Positions 50,201 to 61,022 of a stretch of 64,000 nucleotides of DNA are shown piece by piece. Position 1 is the first letter of the stretch; every line of letters begins with the position of its first letter. The position numbers and the translations under genes are program-made. Under the pieces are notes generated by a model that saw only the letters and a program-made list of their open reading frames with translations, made no database searches and was not told the origin of the DNA. This stretch comes from Lewinellaceae bacterium. GTDB lineage: Bacteria; Bacteroidota; Bacteroidia; Chitinophagales; Saprospiraceae. Where the stretch lies: assembly GCA_016713985.1 (NCBI GenBank), contig JADJOD010000009.1, positions 62,001-126,000 on the forward strand, given 5' to 3'.

Positions 50201-51382
50201 ATTGAGGGCGCCGGCTACGTTTTTTTCCGCTTTTAATACGCCGTCCATGAAGATTTTATCCTTCGCGCCGTCGTGTACCATCACCACGTGTTTCCACACA
50301 CCCACGGGCAGTTCGTTGCCGTCGCCGGAATCCATGTCCGAAATACCGTTGGAGTGGTTGGTCGTCCAGACGGGTTTGCCGTGCGGGGGCAGGGAGATTT
50401 TAAAACGCTCCTGCCAGCCACCGTACGAAAGGAGGAACGATTCGCCGTTGCCGGGCAGGGAATTCACTTTCACCCAAAAACTGACTGTTGTTGCCGTCGA
50501 ATTGAGTTGTGCCGCATTCGGAGCGTTCACTTCGGTGGAAGTGCCGTTGCACAACAGGGCGCTGTTGCCATATCCGAAACGATCGGTTGTGATGGCGCCT
50601 GTCAGTACGTCGGCGTGGTTGCCGAAAGTCGTGCCGTCGGAGCCGTTGCCATGGAAGGAATAAGACGCGACCTGGCCTTGCGCTACGTTGGGCCCAGTGT
50701 TTTGCAGGGCATACAAGGCGGCAATTTGTACGTCGTTCAGGGCCACGTCGAACAGCGCCACTTCATCAAGAGCGCCGTTGAAATAATTCGCGTTGTCGAT
50801 GGGGTCGTAACCGATACCGAGCGGTTTGGTGGTCGCGTCGAGTGCACCCGCCGCGTTTTTCTCGTTGACTTTTGCGCCGTTAAAATAAATGATGTCTTTT
50901 GCGCCGTCGTGCACCATCACCACGTGCGTCCAGGCGCCCGCTGTCAGCGGGGTGCCCGAGTCCATATCGCTGCAACACGCGCCGCCGGCATGGGTGGTAA
51001 AAACAGGCTTCCCGTGTCCGGGCAGCGAGATTTTCCAGCGCTCCTGCCAACCGCCGAAAGAGAGCAGGTAAACTTCCCCCTGCGCCGGAAAGGCCGTGGG
51101 TTTCACCCAAAAACTGATGGTTGCAACGGCGGAATTCAGTTGCGCGGCGTTGCCCGCGCGAACGCCACTTTGCGAGCCATCGAACAAAAACGCGCTGTTC
51201 GACCAGCCAAACCGGTCCTGCGTGAGTGTTGCGGCGTTCACCGAGGCGTTGTTTGCAAAAGACGACTGGTCTTTCGCATTACCCGAAAAGGTATAATACG
51301 CAACAGGTGTTTGCGCATTCAAACCCGCCGCCGTCAAAAGCCAACAGGTAAGCATAGAAAGCGGATATAAATACCGTTTCAT
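47289..51382 (-). CDS. T9SS-secreted protein with five LamG/concanavalin-like and two FN3 domains, frameshifted at the end
   Basis: The protein has about 1363 residues with a signal peptide (SMLTCWLLTAAGLNAQ). It contains four LamG-like repeats of about 210 residues in tandem, each with AxYTFSGNAKD-like starts, WQERWKISLP, HAGGACCSDMDSGTP and HVVMVHDGAKD motifs. Two fibronectin type III domains follow (near 880-965 and 980-1065) and then a fifth LamG. The T9SS sorting domain (VSPNPATDVLTVKHAF) is broken at the T5 run at 47403-47407. Restoring one A on the coding strand gives RDTGRAVFTGAQLPAGEYMI and a stop at 47289. LamG domains bind carbohydrate, so it is probably a surface glycan-binding protein of PUL 2. 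Confidence 0.88.
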
Positions 51383-51550
51383 ATTTTGATTGGTTTAAAT
51401 TGTTTAAAAAACTGCGCTGAATGGCATTGGGGAGGGTTGGTAAAATTAGCCTTATACATCTGGCCCGAATGGTACTATCAGGTAAAATGGTGGTACTATT
51501 ATGAAGCAGCGCTACGGCCCGGGCCCGTGTCTTGTATCAAAACAATAACA

Positions 51551-54500
51551 ATGAAGACCCGCCTCATTGGTAGCCTCATCCTCTTTTTACCTGCTCTTTT
51601 TTTGTTTGGTCAAACCCCTGAACAAGGGTTTTCCTGCGGTCATCCTGCCCTTCCTGCCACACATCAGGCACTTCAGGAAAAATTTGACTCCGCCCAGGCC
51701 GGGCAATATCACGCAAAAGGCGGCGGCGGCGGTGTGTGTGTATTGCGCGTGGTCGTCCATATCGTGCATCAAAACGGGGCGGAAAACGTGCCGGACGACC
51801 GGGTATATGCCGCAATCGAACATTTGAACCAGGCTTTTGCCCACACAGATTATTACGCCGGCCAGGGACCCGGGGTTTCGGTGCCGGTACAGTTTTGCCT
51901 GGCCCGGCGCGAACCCGACGGCTCGGCCACGCCGGGTATTTACCGGGTGGAGTCGCCACTCACCAATATGGTCATGGAAACGCAGGATCTGGAACTAAAA
52001 AACCTGTCGCGCCGCCCGCCCGGCCAATACATCAACATTTGGGTGGTACAGGCGGTAAACAGTAATTCCCAGGGGCCGAATGTTGCCGGGTATGCCTACC
52101 TGGCGGCGATGCACGGCACGGCGCAAGACGGCATTGTATGCGAAGCCGGTTATTTTGGCGTCAGCCCGGTTCAGGAAGCCGTTCTGATCCATGAGATAGG
52201 GCACTATCTCAATCTTTATCATACATTTGAACGCGGCTGCCAAAACGACAATTGCCTGCTCGATGGCGACCGGGTATGCGACACGCCGCCCGACCAGGGC
52301 AAGGGCACTGTATGCGCGGTCAATACCTGCCAGACCGATACGGACGATACCGGCCCCAACAATCCTTTTTCTTCCGACCAACCGGATGCGACCAGTAATT
52401 TCATGGATTATTCGCCTTTTTCGTGTTACCGGTCGTTTTCGGAAGGGCAATCCACACGCATGTTATCGGCCCTGGAAGGGCTGCGGGAAAGCCTGCTGCA
52501 CTCGGATGCCTGCGCCGAACCCTGTTACACCCCCTTGCAGGCTGCATTTTTGCCGCAACCGCAGCAACCGGTCAGCGGCGACACCATCCGGTTTGAAAAC
52601 AAGAGTATCGGCAGCACCTCCTGGCAATGGGCATTGGGCGGCACGGTGTTCTCCACGGCGTTTGAACCGGATTGGGCGCCTGACACCTCGGGGTTTTATG
52701 AATTTATATTAACCGTTAAAAACGACGATCCGAATTGTTACGACACGGCGCGTTGGCACGTATATATTCCTTGCAGGACCACCGCAATTTTTGAAGCCGA
52801 TCAAACCATTATAGACCTGAATGACACGCTGCACTGCACCAACCTTACAACCGGCGCAGACGGGTTTGCCTGGGCGGTGAACGGAACGCCTGCCGGCACG
52901 TCCATGCATCTGAATTACCAGTTTCCAGCCACGGGTTTGTATGTTGTGACACTCACGGCCTCTTCCGGATCGTGCAGCACCGAATTTTCGCGTGTCGTGC
53001 GGGTGCAGCGGCTTCATTGCTCCGACCTGGCAGGCGCCCGCAGTTACGGTCTGGGCATACACCCCAATGACTTTCTCCACATCGAAGCCATTACGCTGGA
53101 GGGCAACCTATATTTCAATCATTACGACTATCCGGATGGTGCACTGCTGAAAACCGACTCCTTTGGAAACATCATCTGGAAAAAGAAAATTGACCTGCCC
53201 ACAAATGGAATGAGCAGTGTTCCTGCCAGCGACGGCGGTTTTTTTCTGGCTTTACCGGATGAAACCGGTCCGCAAGTCAGGCGTTTTGCCAAAGTGGATG
53301 CCGACGGCAACATAGTTTGGGCGAAAAAAGCGTCTGTTCCGGGTTCGGCTTCGAGTTTTTGGCTCTCCGGACTCGGCGATGCAGCAGTGTATGTGGCTTT
53401 TGCTTCCACCAATACGTATATCGAACGATGCTATTTGTTAAAAATAAACAACGCCGGCGATGTACTCGTCAATAAAGTCATTGACTTTGCCGAACTCGGT
53501 CGCTTTTATATGGCTGTTCCGGCTCAAAACGGCGGGTTCTGGTTATTGGGTTTTACCCATTCGTTTCAAAACAGCAAAAGTATGGTAGCGCTTTTGTTCG
53601 ATTCAACGGGTAATATTGTTTTAAACCGCCTCCACCGGCTGACAGACGGGCGCGGTTTCCAAAATGGGAGTGCCGTTCCGACGAACGACGGCGGATATGC
53701 CGTTTGCTGCTCCGTTTATGATAACCCCAGCCAGGGCACTCCCAACCACGACGCTTTCGTGTGGCGCGCGGATGCCACCGGAACAATTTTGTGGGCAAAG
53801 CGGATTTGGATGCCTACGAACGATAATATTGAATCCAGTTCCAACCTGTTCCAGTCATCTGATGGCGATTTCCATTGCCGGTATATCCAATACCAGGGTA
53901 TCAACGCGCATCTGGCGCTGGGGCCGGACGGCAATGTCAAACTTTTTGACCGTCTGGTAGTGGATGGCGACAGTATGTTCATGCCCGAACAGTTTTTTCA
54001 GGTGGGCAACCGAAGGTGGATGAGCGCCCGGGAATGGAATGTTTTTAACCGTGTTTACCTGTTTGAATTGGATGCGCAGGGCAAACCGGCTCGCTGCGGC
54101 GAAACCATTCCTCTGCCACATGAAGCCATGCAGCCGGATCTGATCCCCGACACCTTAACGTATACCATTTTGCCCCAAACCATCGGTATTTCGCCGGCCA
54201 CGCTGATCGAAATCCCCCACACCGAGACGCTGGTACCGCAAGAACACTGCGTGACCGGGGTCGATTGCCCGGAAATTTGTTTTAATAATCTGGACGACGA
54301 CGACGACGGGTTGAGCGATTGCGCCGATCCGGATTGTGTTTGCCTGCCCGACGCCGGCGTCGAACCGGTGCAGGTAATGTGTCTGCCCGACAGCCTCGAA
54401 CTCCACGTCCGGGTCTGCAACCGGAGCGCCTACCCCCTGCCCGCCGGGATTCCGGTTGCCGTGTATGCCGGCGACCCGCGGCTGCTGGCTGCCACACCCC

Positions 54501-56128
54501 TGGGCGACCTGACTTTTACGCCTGAACTGCTTGGCCAAGACACCTGCGTGGACCTTTATATCCGGATACCCACCATCGCGAACCAGGCGATTTTTGTAGC
54601 GATCAACGACGACCGGAGCCAGCCAACGCCATACGCCGTTCCGCCGGCAACCGTACAGGAATCGGATTATGATAATAATTTCACCTCATTCGCCTGGTCG
54701 TACCAAGCTCCGACGCTCGATCTGGGCCCTGACCGGCAGATTTGCGAGAGCAGCGTGCAAATTCTTACAGCCGGTGCTGGTTTCACCACTTACCGCTGGC
54801 AGGACAACTCCCCGGATTCCATCTTTACCGCTTTCCAACCGGGCGTGTACTGGGTGGATGTCTGGGATGCCTGCGGTAGTTATCAAAGCGATACGATCCG
54901 GATTTCGATTCAAACGTCAAATAGTTTCGACCTCGGGCCGGACCGGGTGATTTGTCCGGGCGACACGGTGCTTTTTAACCTGCCTGCGGGCCTGACTGCT
55001 TTGTGGGAACCAACTGCCGGTCTGGATTGCCCGGCCTGCACATCAGTGACGGCGTTGCCGGCACAGTCAGTCACGTACCGGGTTACGGCAGCCCTTGGCG
55101 ATTGCCTGATCTCGGATTCGGTGCGCATCGAGGTATCGGGGCAGGCGCCGCTGGCCGATTTTACGTTTGTCGTTCAGCCGGACAGCAGCGTGCAGTTCAC
55201 CGACGCGTCGCAGTTTGCGCAGCAATGGCTCTGGGATTTCGGCGACGGCACTTTTTCCAGCGAAACGAGCCCCCTTCATTTGTATAAACAGGAGGGCGCA
55301 TACTCCGTCATCTTGCGCATCTGGAATACGTGCGACACCGCTGAAACCACCCAAACAGTGAACTGGTTTTTTCCACCCCTGGCCGGATTTTCCGTGCCCG
55401 ATACGGTGCGGGCCTGCGAGGCGGTCGTACTCGTTTTTGAAAATGAATCCTCTGCCAACACCCAGAGCTATTCCTGGGCATTTCCGGGCGGCACACCCGA
55501 TCATTCGGTCGAAGAAAACCCCGCCGTTACCTATACCCAAACGGGCGATTACAGCGCAATACTGGTAGCGGGCAACAACCTGGGAACGGATAGCCTGGCA
55601 AAAACTTTCCGGGTGGAGATCGACTCGTTTCCGGTGGCGAATTTTACGTTTGACATTCAGGCGGGCGGCACGGTACAGTTTTACAACAGCTCGCAGTTTG
55701 TGCAGCAGATACTTTGGGATTTCGGCGACGGCACTTCTTCCAGCGAAACAAACCCGGCGCACACCTACACACAAGCAGGGGAATACGTCGCCAGCCTCAC
55801 CGTTGCCAATTTCTGCGGCGCGGCGGTGATGCAGCAAACGATTAAAACGGTATCAACCGGCACAACTTCTCCCGCTCCGGGCTCAAATGACCGCGTGTAT
55901 ATTTACCCCAATCCGGCAGATCATGAACTCTGGATTGATGTCGTGCAAGTACACGACGTTTTATTGTACATCCAGGTGCTGAATACGAAGGGGCAGTGGT
56001 TAACGACGATCCCGGCCGGGCCAGGTACCTTGCACAAAATTTCGGTAGCCGATTTCCCGGCGGGTATCCTGTTTGTCCGAACACAGTTTGACCACAGCGT
56101 TTATGTCCACAAGGTGATGCGACGCTGA
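51551..56128 (+). CDS. M43-family (cytophagalysin/pappalysin) secreted metalloprotease with PKD domains and T9SS tail
   Basis: I start it at the ATG at 51551, where MKTRLIGSLILFLPALFLFG gives a signal peptide; the upstream open frame looks non-coding. The zinc site is HEIGHYLNLYHTF (His214, Glu215, His218, His224), with a Met-turn NFMDYS near 285 and Cys-rich loops, as in M43 proteases. An Asn replaces the usual Gly of HExxHxxGxxH, a known variation. Then PKD-like domains (about 330-500), a propeller-like region (about 500-920), a DDDDDGLSDCADPDC Ca-binding segment, more PKD domains (WLWDFGDGTFSSETS) and a type A T9SS domain (IYPNPADHELWI). It is transcribed against PUL 2 and probably digests proteins or glycoproteins outside the cell. 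Confidence 0.88.
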   Translation: MKTRLIGSLILFLPALFLFGQTPEQGFSCGHPALPATHQALQEKFDSAQAGQYHAKGGGGGVCVLRVVVHIVHQNGAENVPDDRVYAAIEHLNQAFAHTDYYAGQGPGVSVPVQFCLARREPDGSATPGIYRVESPLTNMVMETQDLELKNLSRRPPGQYINIWVVQAVNSNSQGPNVAGYAYLAAMHGTAQDGIVCEAGYFGVSPVQEAVLIHEIGHYLNLYHTFERGCQNDNCLLDGDRVCDTPPDQGKGTVCAVNTCQTDTDDTGPNNPFSSDQPDATSNFMDYSPFSCYRSFSEGQSTRMLSALEGLRESLLHSDACAEPCYTPLQAAFLPQPQQPVSGDTIRFENKSIGSTSWQWALGGTVFSTAFEPDWAPDTSGFYEFILTVKNDDPNCYDTARWHVYIPCRTTAIFEADQTIIDLNDTLHCTNLTTGADGFAWAVNGTPAGTSMHLNYQFPATGLYVVTLTASSGSCSTEFSRVVRVQRLHCSDLAGARSYGLGIHPNDFLHIEAITLEGNLYFNHYDYPDGALLKTDSFGNIIWKKKIDLPTNGMSSVPASDGGFFLALPDETGPQVRRFAKVDADGNIVWAKKASVPGSASSFWLSGLGDAAVYVAFASTNTYIERCYLLKINNAGDVLVNKVIDFAELGRFYMAVPAQNGGFWLLGFTHSFQNSKSMVALLFDSTGNIVLNRLHRLTDGRGFQNGSAVPTNDGGYAVCCSVYDNPSQGTPNHDAFVWRADATGTILWAKRIWMPTNDNIESSSNLFQSSDGDFHCRYIQYQGINAHLALGPDGNVKLFDRLVVDGDSMFMPEQFFQVGNRRWMSAREWNVFNRVYLFELDAQGKPARCGETIPLPHEAMQPDLIPDTLTYTILPQTIGISPATLIEIPHTETLVPQEHCVTGVDCPEICFNNLDDDDDGLSDCADPDCVCLPDAGVEPVQVMCLPDSLELHVRVCNRSAYPLPAGIPVAVYAGDPRLLAATPLGDLTFTPELLGQDTCVDLYIRIPTIANQAIFVAINDDRSQPTPYAVPPATVQESDYDNNFTSFAWSYQAPTLDLGPDRQICESSVQILTAGAGFTTYRWQDNSPDSIFTAFQPGVYWVDVWDACGSYQSDTIRISIQTSNSFDLGPDRVICPGDTVLFNLPAGLTALWEPTAGLDCPACTSVTALPAQSVTYRVTAALGDCLISDSVRIEVSGQAPLADFTFVVQPDSSVQFTDASQFAQQWLWDFGDGTFSSETSPLHLYKQEGAYSVILRIWNTCDTAETTQTVNWFFPPLAGFSVPDTVRACEAVVLVFENESSANTQSYSWAFPGGTPDHSVEENPAVTYTQTGDYSAILVAGNNLGTDSLAKTFRVEIDSFPVANFTFDIQAGGTVQFYNSSQFVQQILWDFGDGTSSSETNPAHTYTQAGEYVASLTVANFCGAAVMQQTIKTVSTGTTSPAPGSNDRVYIYPNPADHELWIDVVQVHDVLLYIQVLNTKGQWLTTIPAGPGTLHKISVADFPAGILFVRTQFDHSVYVHKVMRR

Positions 56129-56152
56129 TGGCACGGCAAATACCCTTTTTAA

Positions 56153-59100
56153 TCAAATTTTCACAAACCGCGCTGCCAGCCGGGATTGTTCCGAAAGAAC
56201 AAAAACCGTATAAATGCCTGGTTTGCAGTTTTTTAAATCCAGATTCAGGCGATCGCTACTGGTTGTTACCTGCTCCAAAACCAGTCGCCCGGCCAGGTCG
56301 CGCACCTGCACCAGGTTAGTGACGGGGTGACTTTGAGTCGCCCCGACGCTACCTGCCGCAAGCCGAATCGTCAGCACGTCATGCACCGGATTGGGCGACA
56401 AAACGAGCGTGGAATTATGGGAAAAACCCGGCTCTTCCGCCGAAGTCGCGCCCTGCTGAAACAGTGTATTCACGGCATCGGGGGTGAGCGCGTAGTTGAA
56501 TATTTTTACCGCGTCCATCACGCCTTTGAAGTTATAAGCCGCATCGCCCGGAATCATTTGCCCCATCAGAAAGGGCAGCGTGGTCGTGCGAATTTTTCCC
56601 GATAAAACCTTGTATGTGTGCAACTTGCCATTCAGGTACAAGGTGAGCAGGGAGCCGTCGTAGCTGACGGCGACGTGGTAAAAAACATCGGTTTGCAACG
56701 GCACGGCGGCATCGAGATCGCTGATACCGTTGAGTGTATTCACCGTCCAGCGCAGGTATTTTTCCGGGGTAACGGAAAGTTTCCAGCGGTTTTGCCAACT
56801 GCCGTGCGACAGCAAAAAAGTTTCTTTTTCGGGCAATGCATTGGCTTTCAACCAGCAACTGACGGTGATGCCGTCCTGAAAATTGAGCAACACATCGTTC
56901 GGCACCTCGATGTGCTGCACGCCGCCGTTGAAGTAATAGGCACTTTGTGGCACAGCGTTCTGGTCGGCGGTCAGGATCGCGCCGTTGGCCTGCCCATGCA
57001 GGGCGTTGCCGCTCACGTCGTTGGTATTCCCGGTAAAAGGATAATGCGCGACGAGATTGCCGGAAACGGCGTCGAAGTTTTTAACCAGCACCGTCTCCGT
57101 CGCTTGTCCGGACAAACCCTCGTCGTCGGTGACCGTTGCCGTTATTTGAAAAATACCTTCCGAAGCGGGAGCCGTCCATTCCACCAGGCTGCCGTTTCCG
57201 GTAAAAACACCTCCGTTGCCCGACCACGTATACGTCAGCGGGTCGTTATTGGCGTCGGCGGCAAGGCAGGTGAACTGAAGGCTTGCGCTCGGTGAAACAT
57301 AATCCGCATTTTTTTGAATATCAGCGATTTGTGGCGCGTCGTTGATTTCCGGCACAACCGAAAGCAGCAGCACGGCCGTGTCTTTGTTGCCCTGCGGATC
57401 GGAGGCAATGAGCCTGACCTCCACCGGGCCGGAAGTGACCGGGGCGTGAAAAACCACCGTAGCGCCGGCGCCGGAAAATGAACCGCCGCCGGTATTCCAT
57501 TCATACGTGATCTGCCCGGAATCGGCATCAAAAACGCTGGCAAAAACGAAGGTGGAGTCGCCGGATTCCAGCGGATTTTTCGCCGCCGCGAGGGCTTGAA
57601 TTCTTGGAACAACCGTGAAAGCCTGGGTCGTCTGCCGGTAATCAATCACCACGCCGTCCACCAGCATCCTGTTTTGATCGTAGGTAATGACGCCGCCCGC
57701 AGGGCAAAGTGTCACCAGAATCGCCTGGTTGGCCGGTATGTTCAGGTTGACCGTTCCGGAAATATTTTGCAGTATAAAGGTCTCCGAAAGGGCTTCGTAC
57801 ACATCCGCAGCTGTGTTTCCGGCGTCGAACTGAACGACTTGGGCGGTCGGGTACGGGTTGTAAAAAAGGAAGGTCGGGTAAGCGGCGGCGTTATAAAAAT
57901 CGGTTTTTAACAAATTGATTTTCAATATCTTATCCACATTGGTTTTTTCAATAAGCGAACCGAGGTAACCAACCGACGAGGTGCCGTACAAGGCCAGGTT
58001 GGTGGCCGCCCAGCCGCCCGACACGGCATCTCCGGTGGAATAAGGCGACAGGTTCTGGTATTTTTGCCGCATGGCCTCGTAACCGACCACCTGTTGCGGA
58101 TCGTTTGCCGCCGACCAGGCCGATGCGTCCTGTAAGCCGGAGGGCAAAAAACCGGGGTAAAACAAACGCATGGCATTCGACAAATTGAGCGTCCATTTGC
58201 CGATGGCGCGGGCAAAACGTTTGTCGTAACGAACCATCGGCGCCAATGCCGCCGCCTGCTGAACGCCGTTGAGTTGAAAGGCGTAATCATTGCCGGAGTC
58301 GTTGGCTTCACCCACCAGACCCGACACGTCGAAGCCGCCCCAGGCGCCGACAATCGTGCCCCAGCCGCGCAATTCACCCCGGTCGAACGACCAGTTGACC
58401 ATTTTTTCAATATCGTAGTTTGTACCGAGTTCGGCGTTCATTTTCGCCGCCGTATACGTACCGTAAGGCAGTTGTAATTCGTAAGAAGGGTTTGATTGCC
58501 AATTATTTAGAAATTCGATGGACCATTCCGCACCTTTCAGGTATTCCGGGTTCCCGGTTTCTTTCCAGGCGTGGTACAACACCCACGCGAAGGCGCCCGC
58601 CGCTTCCGGTTCTTTCACGCCGTTGTCGTTGGGTTGCATGGTTTTGAATTTCCAGGCGCGATAATTCATGTAAGCGGGCGCCCAGGGCGTTTCGTTGCCG
58701 CCCATGGCCCGCACGGCTTCCAGAAAGCGGTCAGCAATGGTTGTGAATTGCCAGTCCGCTTCGGCGCCGAGGTCCGGGTACAGATCGTACAATTGATAGA
58801 AAAAAATATTGGGCATCAGGTCGTACCACCAATCGCCGCCACTGCTGGCCCCGGCGTTGTTGAGGTAGATGTTTTCGCCGTTGGCTTTATTAAAAAAGTC
58901 CTGGCTCATCAGCAGCCAGTTTTTGCCGAATTGGTTGCTTTTGTCGGCCCCGGCGAGGGAAGCGCCGACCAGCGAAGGCAATACGGTAATCGCTTCGTTG
59001 CCAAAAAGGTGAGTTGGTGCCGACGTAGGTATGCAGGCGAAAAACCTGGTTTTGCGGGTAATTCAGCCCGGAAGGATTCAGGAAAACCAGGGGCAAATGC

Positions 59101-59273
59101 TGCCCCGTTTTTTGCAGGTCATATACAAACGAATCGTATTGCAGTGCTACCTGGCGCCAGTTGCGCACGTTGTACGGCGCGGGCTGGTTGGGCATGAGGT
59201 CCACGCGGGGAATGGCGATTTGGCCCGCCTGACCCAGCAGCAAACCGGACCACAAAGGGCCGCAAAAAAACAA
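56153..59273 (-). CDS. T9SS-sorted paralogue of the toroid glycosidase-like protein with PKD/Ig and LamG modules, frameshifted
   Basis: The protein has about 1039 residues. The catalytic part matches the lipoprotein at 43068-44792: LGASLAGADKSNQFGKNWL, GTNYDIEKMVNWSFDRGEL, WGGFDVSGLVGEAND, MVRYDKRFARAIGKWTLN and PTFLFYNPYPTAQVVQF. Two cadherin/PKD-like domains follow (ITYEWNTGGGSFSG, LTYTWSGNGGVFTG), then a LamG domain and a T9SS tail (LVLSPNPVHDVLTI). The frame breaks in a T5 run near 59003-59009; removing one T restores TNSPFGNEAITVLPSLVG. No ATG is available at the start. I use TTG 59273, which begins a leader-like FFCGPLWSGLLLGQ. It probably acts on a glycan outside the cell. Confidence 0.72.
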
Positions 59274-59421
59274 CAGGGCGAGACCACGTTTTCAAAAACA
59301 GAAGGTTTGGAAAATGAACGCCTGGCACATATACGACGGTAAAGCATGCGCGAAGGGGCAGCGTTTTTTACCGGCAAGGTAAAAAGGCGACAGGTTAAAA
59401 TATGTTTCAACCAATTAAAAA

Positions 59422-60843
59422 TCAATAATTTAAATTCTGAATCAAAGCAGGGTTCAGGTCCATTTCCGTTTGGGGCAAAGGAAACACCTCGTGTTTGCCC
59501 GCTTCAAATCCGGGCAAGGTTTGAGCGGCAATGCCCCAACGAACGAGGTCGAAAAAGCGGTGCAATTCGAAGCCCAGTTCCACCCTTCTTTCATGGCGGA
59601 CCGCGTCGCGCATGACTTGCTGGTCGCTTGTGGTTATGGCTGGAAGAGCGGTTAAAGGGTCGCCTGCCTGGGCGCGGGCGCGGGCGCGCACCTGTTCGAG
59701 CGGGGCCTGCGCCTCCTGTACCCGGCCGAGTTCGGCAAGCGCTTCGGCTTCCCACAACAATATTTCGGCGTAGCGAATAGCCGTGTAATTGATGTCGCCA
59801 TCGGCTTTTTGTGTCACTTCATCCTTGGGCTGCAGGTATTTTCGCACGCTGTATTTGGTGGCGGAAAAAGAGTTTTTGTACACCACGCCGAAATAATCAT
59901 CGTTGTTCATGGCCACCGTGAATTTGCGGCGCGGATCGTCCGCTTCGAAGGCCAATACGTATTCTTCCGTCACTTCGGCAAAGCCGTAACCTTCATATTT
60001 TTTGGAAGCCCACCACTGATTGAGGAAATTGCCGACGCCGAGTTCGAGGTTGGTATGCTGGATTTCCCAGACGGATTCGGCGTTGTTTTGGGTGTTTTTC
60101 CGGAAATTATCTTCGTAGTCGGGCATAAGCGCATACCAGCCCAAAGCCTTCACTTTTGCCGTGTATTCGAGGGTTTTTTCCCAGTTTTTTTCATACAAAA
60201 AGGCTTTTGCAGCGAGGGCATACGCGGCGCCCCGGGTGGCGCGCCCGGTTTCGCCGGCCGGTTGCTGGCCGGGCAAATACCCGGCCGCGCGTTCACAATC
60301 CGCCTCGATTTGGGCAAAAATGAGCGTTTTCGGCGCGCGGGGCACCTTCAATTGATCGGGGGGCGCCACTGTCGTAAACAAGGGTACGTCGCCAAAAACC
60401 TGCACCAGCAAAAAATAGTACCAGGAGCGCAGAAACAGCGCTTCTCCGATGATCTGATTCCGGCGGTTTTCGGCCATATCGATGTCCTGCACGTGGTCGA
60501 GCACGAGGTTGCACTGGGTAATGCCCGCGTACTGCAACTTCCAGAAGGTGTTGAACTCTTCCGTGCGGGGCGTGTAGGTGAAGGCATCCATTTCCGCGAT
60601 GCCCGGCCGTGAGCCGTCGCCGCCGGTGATGGCCTCGTCGGAGCTTACTTCGGCAAAAGCCCAGTAAAAGTTGCCGTTTTCGCTGCTGAACAACAGCGGT
60701 TGATAGGCGGCATTCAGCGCCTGCACGGCGTCTTCCTCCGTTTGGAAAAACGAACCGGAATCGAGTATGGCGATCGGCTCCTTGTCGAGAATTCCCTGAC
60801 AGGAAGCGAAAATGATCAGGAAGGTAAAAATGATAGACCTCAT
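59422..60843 (-). CDS. SusD/RagB-family outer-membrane lipoprotein (PUL 2)
   Basis: The ATG at 60843 gives MRSIIFTFLIIFASCQG with a lipobox Cys15; the frame further upstream overlaps an intergenic hairpin and is not coding. The 473-residue protein has the SusD pattern: DKEPIAILDSGSFFQTEEDA, LNAAYQPLLF, EALFLRSWYYFLLVQVFGDV, and C-terminal HRFFDLVRWGIAAQT, VFPLPQTEMDLNPAL and QNLNY. It is the surface glycan-binding partner of the SusC encoded just upstream. Unlike the rest of the locus its frame is intact. The gap to susC is 179 bases, long for a SusCD pair, and holds a strong hairpin. Confidence 0.92.
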   Translation of the reverse strand: MRSIIFTFLIIFASCQGILDKEPIAILDSGSFFQTEEDAVQALNAAYQPLLFSSENGNFYWAFAEVSSDEAITGGDGSRPGIAEMDAFTYTPRTEEFNTFWKLQYAGITQCNLVLDHVQDIDMAENRRNQIIGEALFLRSWYYFLLVQVFGDVPLFTTVAPPDQLKVPRAPKTLIFAQIEADCERAAGYLPGQQPAGETGRATRGAAYALAAKAFLYEKNWEKTLEYTAKVKALGWYALMPDYEDNFRKNTQNNAESVWEIQHTNLELGVGNFLNQWWASKKYEGYGFAEVTEEYVLAFEADDPRRKFTVAMNNDDYFGVVYKNSFSATKYSVRKYLQPKDEVTQKADGDINYTAIRYAEILLWEAEALAELGRVQEAQAPLEQVRARARAQAGDPLTALPAITTSDQQVMRDAVRHERRVELGFELHRFFDLVRWGIAAQTLPGFEAGKHEVFPLPQTEMDLNPALIQNLNY

Positions 60844-60887
60844 ATTTTTTAGTGTAGCGGTTGCGGATGAAGTCTTTTGACAGGTTT

Positions 60888-60972
60888 GTTTTTGGACAGG
60901 ATTTACAGGATCAACAGGATTAAGATGCCTCTTTTTAAGATACATCCATCCTGTAAATCCTGTCTAAAAAAA
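60888..60972. repeat. ACAGGATTTACAGGAT hairpin, copy 3
   Basis: Arms at 60888-60911 and 60948-60972 pair over about 23 bases; a further ACAGGAT unit lies in the loop region at 60914-60920. It sits between susC and susD of PUL 2. Read on the minus strand, a run of U would precede and follow the stem, so partial termination inside the operon is possible. Confidence 0.75.
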
Positions 60973-61022
60973 CTTGCATGTCATTCTCCTCTTCAACCCT
61001 CGTGATTCAGTCGTTGCGTATT

